A stretch of DNA of 64,000 bases from Deltaproteobacteria bacterium (GCA_026388715.1 JAPLJF010000032.1:19684-83683); one strand, 5' to 3'. Numbered from the stretch's first letter, positions 48,094-57,490 are shown. Notes: generated by a model not told the origin, from the sequence alone. Made by a program: numbers and translations.

Positions 48094-49731
48094 TTAGCCC
48101 AGGATGGCCTTCAGATCCGCTTCCGGCGTGGTGACCGGTTTGATGTTGAAGTTTTCCACCAATACATTGAGGACATTGGGGGTGATAAAGGCCGGCAGCG
48201 AGGGCCCAAGATGGATGTTTTTGATGCCCAGACTCAGCAGGGTCAGGAGGATGACCACTGCTTTCTGCTCGTACCAGGAAAGGATCATGGACAGGGGCAG
48301 GTCATTGACCCCGCATTCAAAGGCGCCGGCCAGGGCCACCGCGATCTGGATGGCGGAGTAGGCATCGTTGCACTGACCAATATCAAGCAGGCGGGGGATG
48401 CCGCCGATATCGCCCAGTTGCTTGTCAAAGAAGCGGAACTTGCCGCAGGCGAGCGTCAGCACCATGCAGTCGGCGGGGATCTGCTCGACGAGCTCGGTGT
48501 AGTAGTTGCGTCCGGGTTTGGCGCCATCGCAGCCGCCTACCAGGAAGAAGTGGCGGATGGCCTTGGACTTCACTGCGGCAATTACCTTGTCGGCGACGCC
48601 GAGTACGGTGTTGCGGGCAAAACCAACGAGCACGGAACCCTTGTCCACGGTGTCGGTGAACCCAGGCAGGGCCAGGGCGCGGTTGATCACGGGAGTGAAG
48701 TCTTTGTCTTTGCCGGTACTGGCGATATGGGCAACATCCGGCCAGCCAACCAGGCCGGTGGTGAAGACATTGGCCTTGTACGAGTCTTTTGGTTTCTGGA
48801 TGCAGTTGGTGGTAAAGAGGATGGCCCCTGGAAATTCAGGCATCTCTTTCTGCTGATTCTGCCAGGCAGTGCCAAAGTGGCCATAAAAATGGCTGTACTT
48901 TTTCAGCTCGGGATAGCCGTGGCAGGGCAGCATCTCGCCGTGGGTATAGATGTTGATGCCCTTGTCCTTGGTCTGCTCCAGGAGCATGGCCAGATCTTTC
49001 AGATCGTGCCCGGTGACCAGGATACACTTGCCAGGGATGTGACCGAGCGGCACCGGGGTGGGGACGGGATGACCATAGGTTCCGGTGTTGCCGGCATCCA
49101 GCAGTTCCATGGCCCGGAGGTTGACCTGACCGCATTTCATGGCGAGGGCCACCAGTTCGTCAAGGCTCTGTTCGGTGGTCAGGGTGGCCATGGCTTCATG
49201 GATGAAGGCGTAAACGGAGTCATCTTCCTGGCCGAGGATGGCGGCATGGTCAGCATAGGCGGCAAGGCCGCGCAGGCCGTACATGGTGATCTGCTTCAGG
49301 GATTGCAGATCCGGGTTGGCATCAAGGGTGTTAATGAAGTTCAGGGCCGCGCCTTGTTCTTCCAGACCGGTCAGAGAGTCGGATGGGGAATAGGTGGCTG
49401 CGGTGGCGGTAAAATCAATCTTGCCGCCCGCTGCCTTTACCTCGGCCTTGAGGGTTTCGCGCAGGGCGACTGCTTTGTGGATCAGGACGCCAAAGCGGGC
49501 CGGGTCAAAATCAACATTGGTGAGACAGGAAAAGATCGCCTCACAGGTGAAACGGTCAACAGCATTATCAACAACACCAACCTTGCGGCCGGCGTCAGCC
49601 ACCAGGCAAAGGCCCTGGACGGCATGGGTGAGAAGATCTTCCAGGCCGGATACTTCCTCGTTCTTGCCACAGACACCGATGGTGGTGCATGCGATTCCTT
49701 TAGCGGTTTGTTCACATTGATTACAGTACAT
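48094..49731 (-). CDS. hcp: hybrid cluster protein / hydroxylamine (NO) reductase
   Basis: A 545-residue Hcp. N-terminal cluster ligands CNQCEQTAKG-IAC-TTIGVC at residues 3-20; hybrid-cluster residues in GHDLKD, ATNCI-like TTNCIQ, CGKF and HLGPSLPAF. Current evidence assigns Hcp to NO reduction and S-nitrosylation control, in older work hydroxylamine reduction. It stands alone after its own promoter box and is ended by a terminator before the sirohaem gene. Confidence 0.96.
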   Translation of the reverse strand: MYCNQCEQTAKGIACTTIGVCGKNEEVSGLEDLLTHAVQGLCLVADAGRKVGVVDNAVDRFTCEAIFSCLTNVDFDPARFGVLIHKAVALRETLKAEVKAAGGKIDFTATAATYSPSDSLTGLEEQGAALNFINTLDANPDLQSLKQITMYGLRGLAAYADHAAILGQEDDSVYAFIHEAMATLTTEQSLDELVALAMKCGQVNLRAMELLDAGNTGTYGHPVPTPVPLGHIPGKCILVTGHDLKDLAMLLEQTKDKGINIYTHGEMLPCHGYPELKKYSHFYGHFGTAWQNQQKEMPEFPGAILFTTNCIQKPKDSYKANVFTTGLVGWPDVAHIASTGKDKDFTPVINRALALPGFTDTVDKGSVLVGFARNTVLGVADKVIAAVKSKAIRHFFLVGGCDGAKPGRNYYTELVEQIPADCMVLTLACGKFRFFDKQLGDIGGIPRLLDIGQCNDAYSAIQIAVALAGAFECGVNDLPLSMILSWYEQKAVVILLTLLSLGIKNIHLGPSLPAFITPNVLNVLVENFNIKPVTTPEADLKAILG

Positions 49732-49856
49732 GGTTGTTCTCCTTGGTTGGGGTGAATGAAAACCTTCTTAACACAGTATATGTTACATTTTTGGCATTGT
49801 GAAATTTTATTACAAAGCTATCGTTTATGATTGACACTCTATCGTCTATGACGAAA

Positions 49857-49884
49857 CCTTTCCTTGACCTAAATCAAGGAAAGG
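49857..49884. promoter_or_regulatory. HcpR/Dnr-like palindrome before hcp
   Basis: CCTTTCCTTGA-cctaaa-TCAAGGAAAGG has perfect 11-bp arms around a TTGACCTAAATCAA core (49864-49877). It lies about 126 bp before the hcp ATG; the next 21 bp on the minus strand lead to a -10-like GATAGA, giving class II spacing. Confidence 0.65.
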
Positions 49885-50155
49885 TTTTTTTGTTTTTTTC
49901 GGCAATGAAGAGATCTTTATTGATATAGAAAGAGAAACTGAATGTACAAACAGGCGGCAACAAAGAGCAGAACGTTGAAATCCCGCACAGGGGAAAACTG
50001 GTCAATTTGACTTTCATCATTATAAAGACATAAAGTTAAGTAATGCATTTTAGAAATTTTAAGTTTTGATAATGGGGCGGCGCAGCGACCTGAGCAGTAA
50101 AATAAAAAATGCCCGACTTTCAGACATGGTAATTAAAAAAAGAAAGGAGAAAATA
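49885..50155. other. gene-free stretch between hcp and the Met-rich gene
   Basis: Starts with a TTTTTTTGTTTTTTT tract after the hcp palindrome. No repeat or reading frame of note; presumably holds the promoter of the Met-rich protein gene. Confidence 0.4.
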
Positions 50156-50695
50156 ATGAAAAAGATGATGGTAGGAACCGCTTTGATGTTTGCGCTCGCA
50201 GTAACTCCTGCCTGTGCTGTTGAGGAGCATCATACTGATAAAAGCAGTGAGGCGGTTAAAGCGCCTGCGCAGGAGCAGGATAAGGTTGCTGCGGACAAGA
50301 TGGCACAGGATCAGGTCGCCGCGGATAAGATGGCACAGGAAATGGCTGCCCGCATGAAGAGTATGCAGGAACTGCGGCAAAAGATGCAGCAGGCGAAAAC
50401 CCCGGCTGAGCGTCAGAAACTGAGGAAGGAGCACATGGCCGAAATGCAGAAGGGTATGAACGACATGGCCGAAATGCAGAAAGGTATGAACGCCATGATG
50501 GGAAAGATGGGTAAAAAAGATGGTATGATGATGGGTGACAAGGGTCAGATGATGGGCGAAAAAGGTGGGATGATGGGTGGTCAGGGCATGATGATGGAGC
50601 AATGCATGAGCATGATGGAAAAGAGAATGCAGATGATGCAGGAGATGATGCAGGGCATGTTGGAACAGCAGAAAATGATGATGGAAAAGAAATAG
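50156..50695 (+). CDS. methionine-rich exported protein
   Basis: A 179-residue protein: signal peptide ending ACA near residue 20, then a Lys/Gln/Glu-rich helix with internal repeats (DKMAQDQVAADKMAQ; MAEMQKGMN twice) and a C-terminal half crowded with Met (GMMMGDKGQMM, MMEKRMQMMQEMM). One Cys (EQCMSMM). Met-rich helical periplasmic proteins bind Cu(I) or Ag(I) or act as CpxP-like chaperones. AAAGGAGAAAATA precedes ATG 50156. No neighbour supports one option. Confidence 0.72.
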   Translation: MKKMMVGTALMFALAVTPACAVEEHHTDKSSEAVKAPAQEQDKVAADKMAQDQVAADKMAQEMAARMKSMQELRQKMQQAKTPAERQKLRKEHMAEMQKGMNDMAEMQKGMNAMMGKMGKKDGMMMGDKGQMMGEKGGMMGGQGMMMEQCMSMMEKRMQMMQEMMQGMLEQQKMMMEKK

Positions 50696-50712
50696 TTTCT
50701 GCCCCTGTTTTG

Positions 50713-50738
50713 TGGGATGGCGCCGTCCCGTTTTTTTA
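50713..50738 (+). terminator. terminator of the Met-rich protein gene
   Basis: GGGATGGCGCCGTCCC followed by GTTTTTTT, 18 bp after the stop. Confidence 0.7.
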
Positions 50739-50828
50739 CGGTATAGAGAAAAGGAGATAAAGTTATTTTGCGGCTTCGTGTGGTCTGGTGCGGGTGAATA
50801 ATTCAGACCAGAAAGGCACAATCCCGGC

Positions 50829-50876
50829 TTCAAATCCAGGGCGATCTCGACAAGGATTATTTACGGACAAACTCTA
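50829..50876. mobile_element. MITE right-end remnant (copy 3)
   Basis: About 48 bp matching the right part of the 184-bp MITE, ending TTATTTACGGACAAACTCT, one base from the intact terminal repeat. The left part is gone. Confidence 0.65.
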
Positions 50877-50915
50877 TGAAAAGCATGCAGTTGGAAGATA
50901 AGACGAGAGGGAAAG

Positions 50916-51449
50916 ATGTTTATTGATCTGTTACGAACCAGAAGAAGTATTCGCAGATTTCAGGACCAGCCAGTTGAAAAGGAGAAGATTGATCTGCTGA
51001 TTGAGGCCATGTTGCGTGCACCTTCCTCGCGGGGCTTGAATCCGTGGGAGTTTGTTGTGGTCACGGAGAAAGAGACCCTGGCCCGGCTTTCTCAGGCCAA
51101 ATCGTATGGTTCATCTTTTTTGAAAAATGCACCGCTGGCCATTGTTGTCTGCGCCGATCCGAAAAAATGTGATGTGTGGGTAGAGGATTGTTCCATTGCC
51201 TCGATTCTTCTCCATCTGGCGGCAACGGATCTTGGCCTTGGCAGTTGCTGGGTCCAGATTCGTCTACGGGAACATGACAACCAAAAAATGGCGCAGGACT
51301 ATGTGGCCGAACTTCTTGGGTTGCCAAAGGGGATGGTGGTAGAGTCGATCATTGCCATTGGCTACCCGGCGGAACAACATCCAGGGCATCCCCGGTCGTC
51401 TCTCCCTGATGAAAAGGTCAGTTTTGACAGATACGGACAGCATGGATAG
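50916..51449 (+). CDS. nitroreductase-family FMN protein
   Basis: A 177-residue nitroreductase: RRSIRRFQDQPVEKE with FMN-binding Arg pair, MLRAPSSRGLNPWEFVVV, and LGLGSCWVQ. A short member of the family, acting on nitro compounds, quinones or flavins with NAD(P)H. It stands alone between convergent/divergent neighbours. Confidence 0.88.
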   Translation: MFIDLLRTRRSIRRFQDQPVEKEKIDLLIEAMLRAPSSRGLNPWEFVVVTEKETLARLSQAKSYGSSFLKNAPLAIVVCADPKKCDVWVEDCSIASILLHLAATDLGLGSCWVQIRLREHDNQKMAQDYVAELLGLPKGMVVESIIAIGYPAEQHPGHPRSSLPDEKVSFDRYGQHG

Positions 51450-51517
51450 ATGGTCAGCCATCTAACACTATTTCTTCGCCAGTATCCTGGCATGTCATGG
51501 TTTTTCTTGAATCGCAA

Positions 51518-54283
51518 TTATTTTGCAATTACCGTATCGTCCGCAAGCGGACTGGATATCACTATTTTTTCAAGTTTATCAAGAGTGTAGGTGGTGTCTT
51601 TTCGCAAATCAATATGCTGGGGCTCAACCGTGATCTCCGAGCCTGATATGCTGGCAAAGGAGTCAAAGGTATTCACTGCCATCTCAAAATGTTTTCTGGT
51701 GAGAAGGGCAAAATCATTCCCGTAAGCCCTGAACAGGAGGGTGTCAGGATAGAGTGTCTGCAGTTCGACAGCGAAATCCTGAATAAGGCGATCTCCTTGC
51801 TCCCACCCCTGTCGTTTATTGTACTCCAGAACATTCTGCAGATGCAGGATATGAAGGCAGTTATATTCCTGGAGATTCTGGTTGTTCTGCAGGAATATTC
51901 TCAGGTAGTCTTCATTGTACAATCCGGTCAGGGGGTCATTAAAGAAATACGCAAAACGTTTTTTTTCTATCTCTGAGGTCGGTGTCTGGGTGACGGCTAC
52001 AGGGGTTGTTGTCTCTTTGAGCGCCTTGATGGCCGCGGCGGCAACTTCCGGGTTAAACTGACTGCCGCTGAAAGATTCAATTTCAGTTAGCGCTTCCTTG
52101 ACTTCTTTTCGTGGTTTATAGATACGGTTGGTGGTCATGGCGTCGAAGGCATCGGCAACTGTCAGGATGCGGGAGAGAAAGGGGATATCATCACCCTTGA
52201 GTCCGGCGGGATAGCCCTTGCCATCATGGCGTTCATGGTGGTAGCGAATGATTTCGGCCAGATCCTTGTACATCTCGATGTTGGAGAGCATTTCATAGCC
52301 GGCGGTGACGTGGAGCTTGATCAGGTCATAGTCCAGACTGCTGAGTTTCCCGGGTTTGAGAAGAACTGAATCCGGGGTAGCTATCTTGCCGATATCATGG
52401 AGGATGGCTGCCTTGCCGAGTTTTGCTCTCTCCTGGCTGTTAACGCCCATTTCCTTGGCGATCTTTTGACAATACCTGGCCACGCGCTCGGTATGACCGG
52501 CTGTATAGGTATCCCGCTGCTCGATCATGTTCACAAAGGTGTAGATCGTTTCCTGATAATTGGCTGTTCGTTCGAGGTTCAGTCTGGCTATTTCTTCCCG
52601 GTGGCGAAAGGAGTCAATGGCAAAACCAAGATCCCCGGCCAGTTCTTCCAGCATAGCGACTTCTTCCTGTTCAAATCCGTCTCGCAGCCAGGTATAGACT
52701 GTGAGTGCACCGAGTGGTTCCGCCGATTGTCTGGCCCGCAGGGGAAGGGCGATGGCCGCTTGAAACCCTTTTATATCGGCCTGGTTCCGCCAGGGGGTAA
52801 GATCCTGTTCATGGTCGCGGTCACTGATGATAGTGCTGTCTTCCCGGATACATCTGGCCGTTGGACTATGATAAAAGGAGATCTCCTGATCATTGACGAC
52901 ATAGGGGGGAGGGGCCAGGTATTTTTCAAAAAACTCAGAACTGTATATTTTGTAAATTTCCTCTTGTTCCAGTAGGCCAATCCAGGAAAAACCATAGTGT
53001 CCATGCTGGACGAAGAGTTCACATGACTGTCTGAGCAGGATTTCCAGGTTGGGAGAGGTGATCAGTAATTTGTTGATATCAGCTACGGTCTGCAGGATAC
53101 CTTTGAGATAGAGCTGTTGTTCAAGAAGGGTCTTGACCTTTTCTGTCCGCTCGGTCACCTTGGTTTCCAGGGTGATGTTCAGTCTGTCCACTTCCAGTTT
53201 TTTCTTGTGCAGGATGCGATTCAGGAGCAGAACATACCATGCGACGGCCAGGACCAGGAAGACAGCCAGGCCCAGAAGGGTAAAGTGCCGCCAATAGCGG
53301 GAAAGAACATCCGCGAGGGAAAACTTGCCATAGTCTTTATAGGGGCCGATCTTCAGGTCAAAAAGACAGTCATGCACGGGTTGATAATTAAGGGGGATGG
53401 TCCAGCCTGCCGATTGACTGGCCACGGCCGCCGGATCATTGCTCTCCATGGTCATCAGGGCGCCGGCAACCAGACGGGAAAGCCTGTCTGGTGTGGTCTT
53501 GATGGCGGCCATGGGCCATTCCGGGTAGAGTGCGGTGCTGAGCAGAAAAGGGAAGTCGCTTGCCGGCTGCTGGTTGAGAATTTTTAGTTGACCCAGGTGG
53601 AGAGTGCCCTTCTCGGCCATTCGTTCAAGGGTGTCGGTGCGGGCTGTCCCGGCGTCAACCGTTTCGTTAAGAACGGCAAGGACAACAGCTTCATGGGTGC
53701 CGGCATAGCTCAGAGATTTGAAGTCGGTGAACGGGTCAATGCCTTGCTTATACAATTCTCGCCAGGCCACGATCCAGCCACCGAAAGAAAGCGGGTCCAC
53801 TGCCATGAAGGACTTTCCTTGGAGGTCGGGGAGGGTGTTGATATCGTGGCGGTCAGCTTTGGTGAAAATCACGCCGCCAAAGGTGGTGGTCTGTTGGCCG
53901 GGGAGATTCTGGTTGATTAGGGTGGCAATACGGCTGATCCCGTAAAGTTTCTCCAGCTCCACATAAAAATCGGGGTTGGCCAGCACAAAATCAATCCTTC
54001 CCTGGTGTACTGCTTCATGAATTTCTTTGAATCCCAGGGGGACTATGGTGAAATGGTACTCGGGGAGTGTGCTGGAGAGATAGTCAGCCGTGGCTGTCCA
54101 TTTTTCCACGGCGACACCCTCACCACTCTTGGCCAGGACCCCTATGGGTACGGTTTGAGGGCTGGCCCACAGCAGGTGCGGCTGAAACAGAAGCAACAAA
54201 AAGAAGCAGATCGTCCTGGCGTTAACAGTCATAATATGCCGGGAAAAACGTGGTAATGTGGGGGCTCCAAGTTTGAGCGCCAT
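51518..54283 (-). CDS. PhnD-type sensor with GAF, HD-GYP and degenerate GGDEF domains
   Basis: A 921-residue membrane regulator. After a signal segment comes a PhnD/phosphonate-binding-like periplasmic domain (about 46-300), a membrane helix (345-365), a coiled-coil linker, GAF (425-580), an intact HD-GYP phosphodiesterase (HDIGKIATPD, HHERHDGKGYPAGLKGDDIP; about 600-770) and a C-terminal GGDEF domain whose signature has become YGNDF, so it should not make c-di-GMP. It probably degrades c-di-GMP on sensing an anion in the periplasm. A later start at 54232 is possible; neither has a good ribosome site. Confidence 0.88.
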   Translation of the reverse strand: MALKLGAPTLPRFSRHIMTVNARTICFFLLLLFQPHLLWASPQTVPIGVLAKSGEGVAVEKWTATADYLSSTLPEYHFTIVPLGFKEIHEAVHQGRIDFVLANPDFYVELEKLYGISRIATLINQNLPGQQTTTFGGVIFTKADRHDINTLPDLQGKSFMAVDPLSFGGWIVAWRELYKQGIDPFTDFKSLSYAGTHEAVVLAVLNETVDAGTARTDTLERMAEKGTLHLGQLKILNQQPASDFPFLLSTALYPEWPMAAIKTTPDRLSRLVAGALMTMESNDPAAVASQSAGWTIPLNYQPVHDCLFDLKIGPYKDYGKFSLADVLSRYWRHFTLLGLAVFLVLAVAWYVLLLNRILHKKKLEVDRLNITLETKVTERTEKVKTLLEQQLYLKGILQTVADINKLLITSPNLEILLRQSCELFVQHGHYGFSWIGLLEQEEIYKIYSSEFFEKYLAPPPYVVNDQEISFYHSPTARCIREDSTIISDRDHEQDLTPWRNQADIKGFQAAIALPLRARQSAEPLGALTVYTWLRDGFEQEEVAMLEELAGDLGFAIDSFRHREEIARLNLERTANYQETIYTFVNMIEQRDTYTAGHTERVARYCQKIAKEMGVNSQERAKLGKAAILHDIGKIATPDSVLLKPGKLSSLDYDLIKLHVTAGYEMLSNIEMYKDLAEIIRYHHERHDGKGYPAGLKGDDIPFLSRILTVADAFDAMTTNRIYKPRKEVKEALTEIESFSGSQFNPEVAAAAIKALKETTTPVAVTQTPTSEIEKKRFAYFFNDPLTGLYNEDYLRIFLQNNQNLQEYNCLHILHLQNVLEYNKRQGWEQGDRLIQDFAVELQTLYPDTLLFRAYGNDFALLTRKHFEMAVNTFDSFASISGSEITVEPQHIDLRKDTTYTLDKLEKIVISSPLADDTVIAK

Positions 54284-54449
54284 GGTTTTATTTTTATGCA
54301 GGGTACTTTTCAGGAGTATCTCCTCAATGGTGAGTAATAAAAAGAATATATGCTAATATAGCACAGCCAGAGAACAGATGTCTAATGGAATTGGGTAGCA
54401 AGATAATCCCGCATTCCGGTGTTAATCTGACTTTGCAAGCCGTCAGGAA

Positions 54450-55244
54450 TCAGATCTGATCTGCCTCGATGAACAGGCAGGTATCTCTGCCGGGGATGAA
54501 GGGGGCGAGGTCATAGCCGCTGAACTGCTGCCGGATTCTGAACCCTGAGTCATGCAGAAGTTCCTGCCATTTTTCTGCGGGAAAGGCCGCAAGGTGCAGG
54601 GTATGACTCAGATCTTCATTGACCGCCCCCGGCTGCCGTGGACGGATCCGATAGCGCTCTTCGAGGATGACCTGTCCATCGGCGTAGCCGCGCCTGGTTT
54701 CCTTGATGACCTTGCCGCCTCCCGGCTGCTCAAAGATCTGGAATTGAAAGATTCTTTTAGGGCCGAGGGCCAGGAGCGTCTGGTCGGGGATAAAGAGCTG
54801 CAGGAGCAGTCTGCCATCCTGTTTGAAAACGGTCTTGACCTGTGCCAGGCACTTTTTTATTCGTTCCTCGGTCAAGAGGAGGTTCAGGGTATGATAGGGG
54901 ATGATTACGGTGTCGAATTGCCGCGAGAGGGCCAGCGCGGTCATATCCATGCACAGATAGGAGATGTTTGGCCTGGCCTGCAATGTGGCCAGGTGCAGCA
55001 TGGAAAGCGAGAGATCAATGCCGGTGACAGCAGCCCCGGTTGCGGCCAGTTGCCGGCAGAGACGGCCGCTGCCGCAGCCAAGCTCGAGCACGGCGCTGGG
55101 GGCCGTTATTCTTTCCCGGTAAAAGGTGAGATCGTCATGGAAACCAGCCATTTCCATGTCGTAGAACTGGCAGTAGCGTTCACTGGTAAGGGGCAGAAAG
55201 ACCTCGTCGGGCTCCTTGTGGGTGTCAAAGATATCTGCGGCCAT
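54450..55244 (-). CDS. class I SAM-dependent methyltransferase
   Basis: A 264-residue methyltransferase; SAM loop LELGCGSGRLCRQLAATG near residue 48, IDLSLSMLHLA, and a post-core sheet typical of small-molecule methyltransferases. No neighbour indicates the substrate; mscL follows upstream by 40 bp. GGAGG lies about 13 bp before the ATG. Confidence 0.82.
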   Translation of the reverse strand: MAADIFDTHKEPDEVFLPLTSERYCQFYDMEMAGFHDDLTFYRERITAPSAVLELGCGSGRLCRQLAATGAAVTGIDLSLSMLHLATLQARPNISYLCMDMTALALSRQFDTVIIPYHTLNLLLTEERIKKCLAQVKTVFKQDGRLLLQLFIPDQTLLALGPKRIFQFQIFEQPGGGKVIKETRRGYADGQVILEERYRIRPRQPGAVNEDLSHTLHLAAFPAEKWQELLHDSGFRIRQQFSGYDLAPFIPGRDTCLFIEADQI

Positions 55245-55283
55245 TGCGTTCAGGGTAAATCCTCCTTTTTCTTGAAACGGGAG

Positions 55284-55679
55284 TTATTTCTGTTTCAGCA
55301 GATCGCGGATTTCGGTCAGCAGCAGCACTTCTTTGGTGGGCGCCGGTTCCGGTTTGGCTTCTTCCTGGCGTTTCAGGGAGTTTATGGCCTTGATCATCAT
55401 AAAGATGGCAAAGGCGATGATGGTGAAATCAATGATTGTCTGGATAAACTTGCCATACGAGATGACGACCGCCTCGGTGCCCTCTGATGCCGCTTTCAGG
55501 GTGATGGCGAGTTTGCTGAAATCTATACCGCCAACGAGCAGACCAATCGGCGGCATGATGATATCGCTCACCACGGAAGAGACGACCTTGCCGAAGGCCA
55601 CCCCGATAATAATACCCACGGCCATGTCGATGACGTTCCCCTTAACCGCAAACTCTTTGAATTCTTTTAATAACTTCAT
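55284..55679 (-). CDS. mscL: large-conductance mechanosensitive channel
   Basis: A 131-residue Msc[32 protein letters not shown] is the canonical first helix with the pore-lining Gxxx[21 protein letters not shown] is the second helix and the charged C-terminal bundle follows. AAGGAGAAGATGAA precedes ATG 55679. It vents solutes on osmotic downshock. Confidence 0.96.
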   Translation of the reverse strand: MKLLKEFKEFAVKGNVIDMAVGIIIGVAFGKVVSSVVSDIIMPPIGLLVGGIDFSKLAITLKAASEGTEAVVISYGKFIQTIIDFTIIAFAIFMMIKAINSLKRQEEAKPEPAPTKEVLLLTEIRDLLKQK

Positions 55680-55989
55680 TTCATCTTCTCCTTGGGTTGA
55701 GTTGAAATGGATTGCCAATCTGTCCAAGTTTAAGCCATTGTTAAAAAAAAATCATATCAAACTGTGTGGATCTCTGGCAAGGGCTAATCGTCTGACCTTT
55801 GGGGCATTTTCAACAGCTAACGCAAACAGAGCAATTAGAATTGACCACACCGGCTCCGTCGAGTATGGTTTTCCTGCATTCAGGAAGACTCTCTTCAGAA
55901 TTTGGTCTTGCACGGGTGCATAGGTTTTTTCGCCATCAATCTTGATTTCCATCTGTTTTGAGGTAACCATCCTCCTTTTTATTCGTCGC

Positions 55990-57072
55990 ATGGCCGCATC
56001 ACTTTCAACACCCCCACGGGTAAAACGACGAGCCGCCCTAAAGCGCCTGAAAGTTCCCCGTTCCGGCCGCAGAAAGTACAGAGCCAGGAAGAACAAACCA
56101 CAGGCCTCCCTATTGCAGAGTTTTCTGTTGATCGGCCTGGAGTTTCTCGGTTTGACGACTATCGGGGTGGCCGCAGTCATTGTCATGCTCGGTTATTCCG
56201 CCAACCGCTTTTCCGGGACCGGATTTTTTAACAGTCACCTGCCCTTTATTGCCGGAATTATGGGGTTTATCATCCTGGCGGTGATCCTGCTGGGCCTCTG
56301 GCAGAGACTGCGGAGGTGGTTGCTGTACCGTTCTCCCTTGTGGCCTCCGGTAATTGTTCTCGGGTTGGCACTGGTGATTGCCGGCCTTGCCCCACCGGAA
56401 TTTTTCAGCCGGGGCTTTCTCTATTACCGTGTTTTGGTTGGTGGCAAAGAGGAGGCCAGCCGGGTTGCTCTTGCGCATCAGGTTTATGCCGCCTATCGTC
56501 GATTGAAGACAGAGCCGTTGGCGAAGATGGTTGACCGGGCTGGCCCATATTCGGCGGCAATCGAAGAGGCGGCTGCGGTCTATGGTATTGATGGTGATCT
56601 TCTCAAGGGCCTTGTTGCCACGGAATCTTCCTTCCTGCCGCGCACGAGTGATGATGGCGGCCACGGGCTCTTTCAAATCACCCAGGTGCCGGCGGCGGTG
56701 ACGGCAGCGGTTAATCGGCTCTTCCCGGCGAAGCAACGCGTACTCACCGATGCCCGCTATAACGCCCATCTTGGGGCGGCGACCCTTAGGCACTACCTCA
56801 CCGAGATGAAGGACGATCTTTTCCTTGGCCTTCTGGCCTATAACATCGGGCCGGCAAATGGTGGTCTGCGCTTTATTATGGATCAATACGGGGCGACCGA
56901 TTTTATTACCATCCAACCCTATCTCTTGCAGCTGCCCCGTGACTATCCTGTCCGCGTCCTCTCCTATTCTCTCGCCTTTCGCATAGAGCGGCAGGAGGGT
57001 CGACTTCTTGCCTACGAAGAGGGGGGGAACGCCCTGCGAATCCAATCCCTTGGCATCCCCGGACTGCGGTAA
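55990..57072 (+). CDS. membrane-anchored lytic transglycosylase (SLT domain)
   Basis: A 360-residue protein with an Arg/Lys-rich cytoplasmic head, three hydrophobic helices (about 50-130) and a C-terminal SLT/lysozyme-like domain: catalytic Glu in VATESSF, GLFQIT, and AYNIGP. It would cut peptidoglycan glycan strands. The frame is open back to a TTG at 55942; ATG 55990 is chosen but neither has a ribosome site. Confidence 0.82.
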   Translation: MAASLSTPPRVKRRAALKRLKVPRSGRRKYRARKNKPQASLLQSFLLIGLEFLGLTTIGVAAVIVMLGYSANRFSGTGFFNSHLPFIAGIMGFIILAVILLGLWQRLRRWLLYRSPLWPPVIVLGLALVIAGLAPPEFFSRGFLYYRVLVGGKEEASRVALAHQVYAAYRRLKTEPLAKMVDRAGPYSAAIEEAAAVYGIDGDLLKGLVATESSFLPRTSDDGGHGLFQITQVPAAVTAAVNRLFPAKQRVLTDARYNAHLGAATLRHYLTEMKDDLFLGLLAYNIGPANGGLRFIMDQYGATDFITIQPYLLQLPRDYPVRVLSYSLAFRIERQEGRLLAYEEGGNALRIQSLGIPGLR

Positions 57073-57264
57073 ACGGGCACAACAAATCGACAGCGGTGAA
57101 GGGGAGTCGGACATCGATGGCGCTTGGGTGAGGATGACAACTGGAGGGAACCTGGAAAGGAACAACCAGTGATCAGCGACTATTGATCACTGGCATGGCA
57201 TCCTTATGGAAATCAAAAAGTTATTGACTTGTGCTGATTCGTCCATTAGACATCGTTCAGAAAA

Positions 57265-57435
57265 TTTCAGATGCTCATAACAGAGCTTAAAAGGGAACCC
57301 GGTGACAATCCGGGACGGGCCCGCCGCTGTGACCGGGGACGACCGTTGCATTCAAGCCACTTACCTTGTTTTTCAGGTTGGGAAGGCGCAACAGGGAGGA
57401 CGATCCGGGAGTCAGAAGACCTGTCTGAAACCAAG
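57265..57435 (+). ncRNA. cobalamin riboswitch
   Basis: Conserved core GGGAACCCGGTG...AATCCGGGAC-GGGCCCGCCGCTGTGA, then GCCACT (B12 box region), GGGAAGGCG and GATCCGGGAGTCAGAAGACCTG in the canonical order. It precedes a TonB receptor and BtuF-like gene, so it senses adenosyl- or methylcobalamin and shuts off B12 uptake. Confidence 0.95.
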
Positions 57436-57490
57436 AAGGATGTCTCCGAGGACAAGGGGCAGACCTGCGTCATCTGTGGATAAAACAAGG

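Noticed and set aside
48211..49755. 514-residue open frame on the plus strand opposite hcp
   Set aside because: Shadow of a GC-biased gene; Gly/Val/Ala-rich and unlike any protein.
49857..49900. hcp palindrome plus T tract as a plain terminator
   Set aside because: No gene on the plus strand ends there, and the centre matches the CRP/FNR-type box found twice more.
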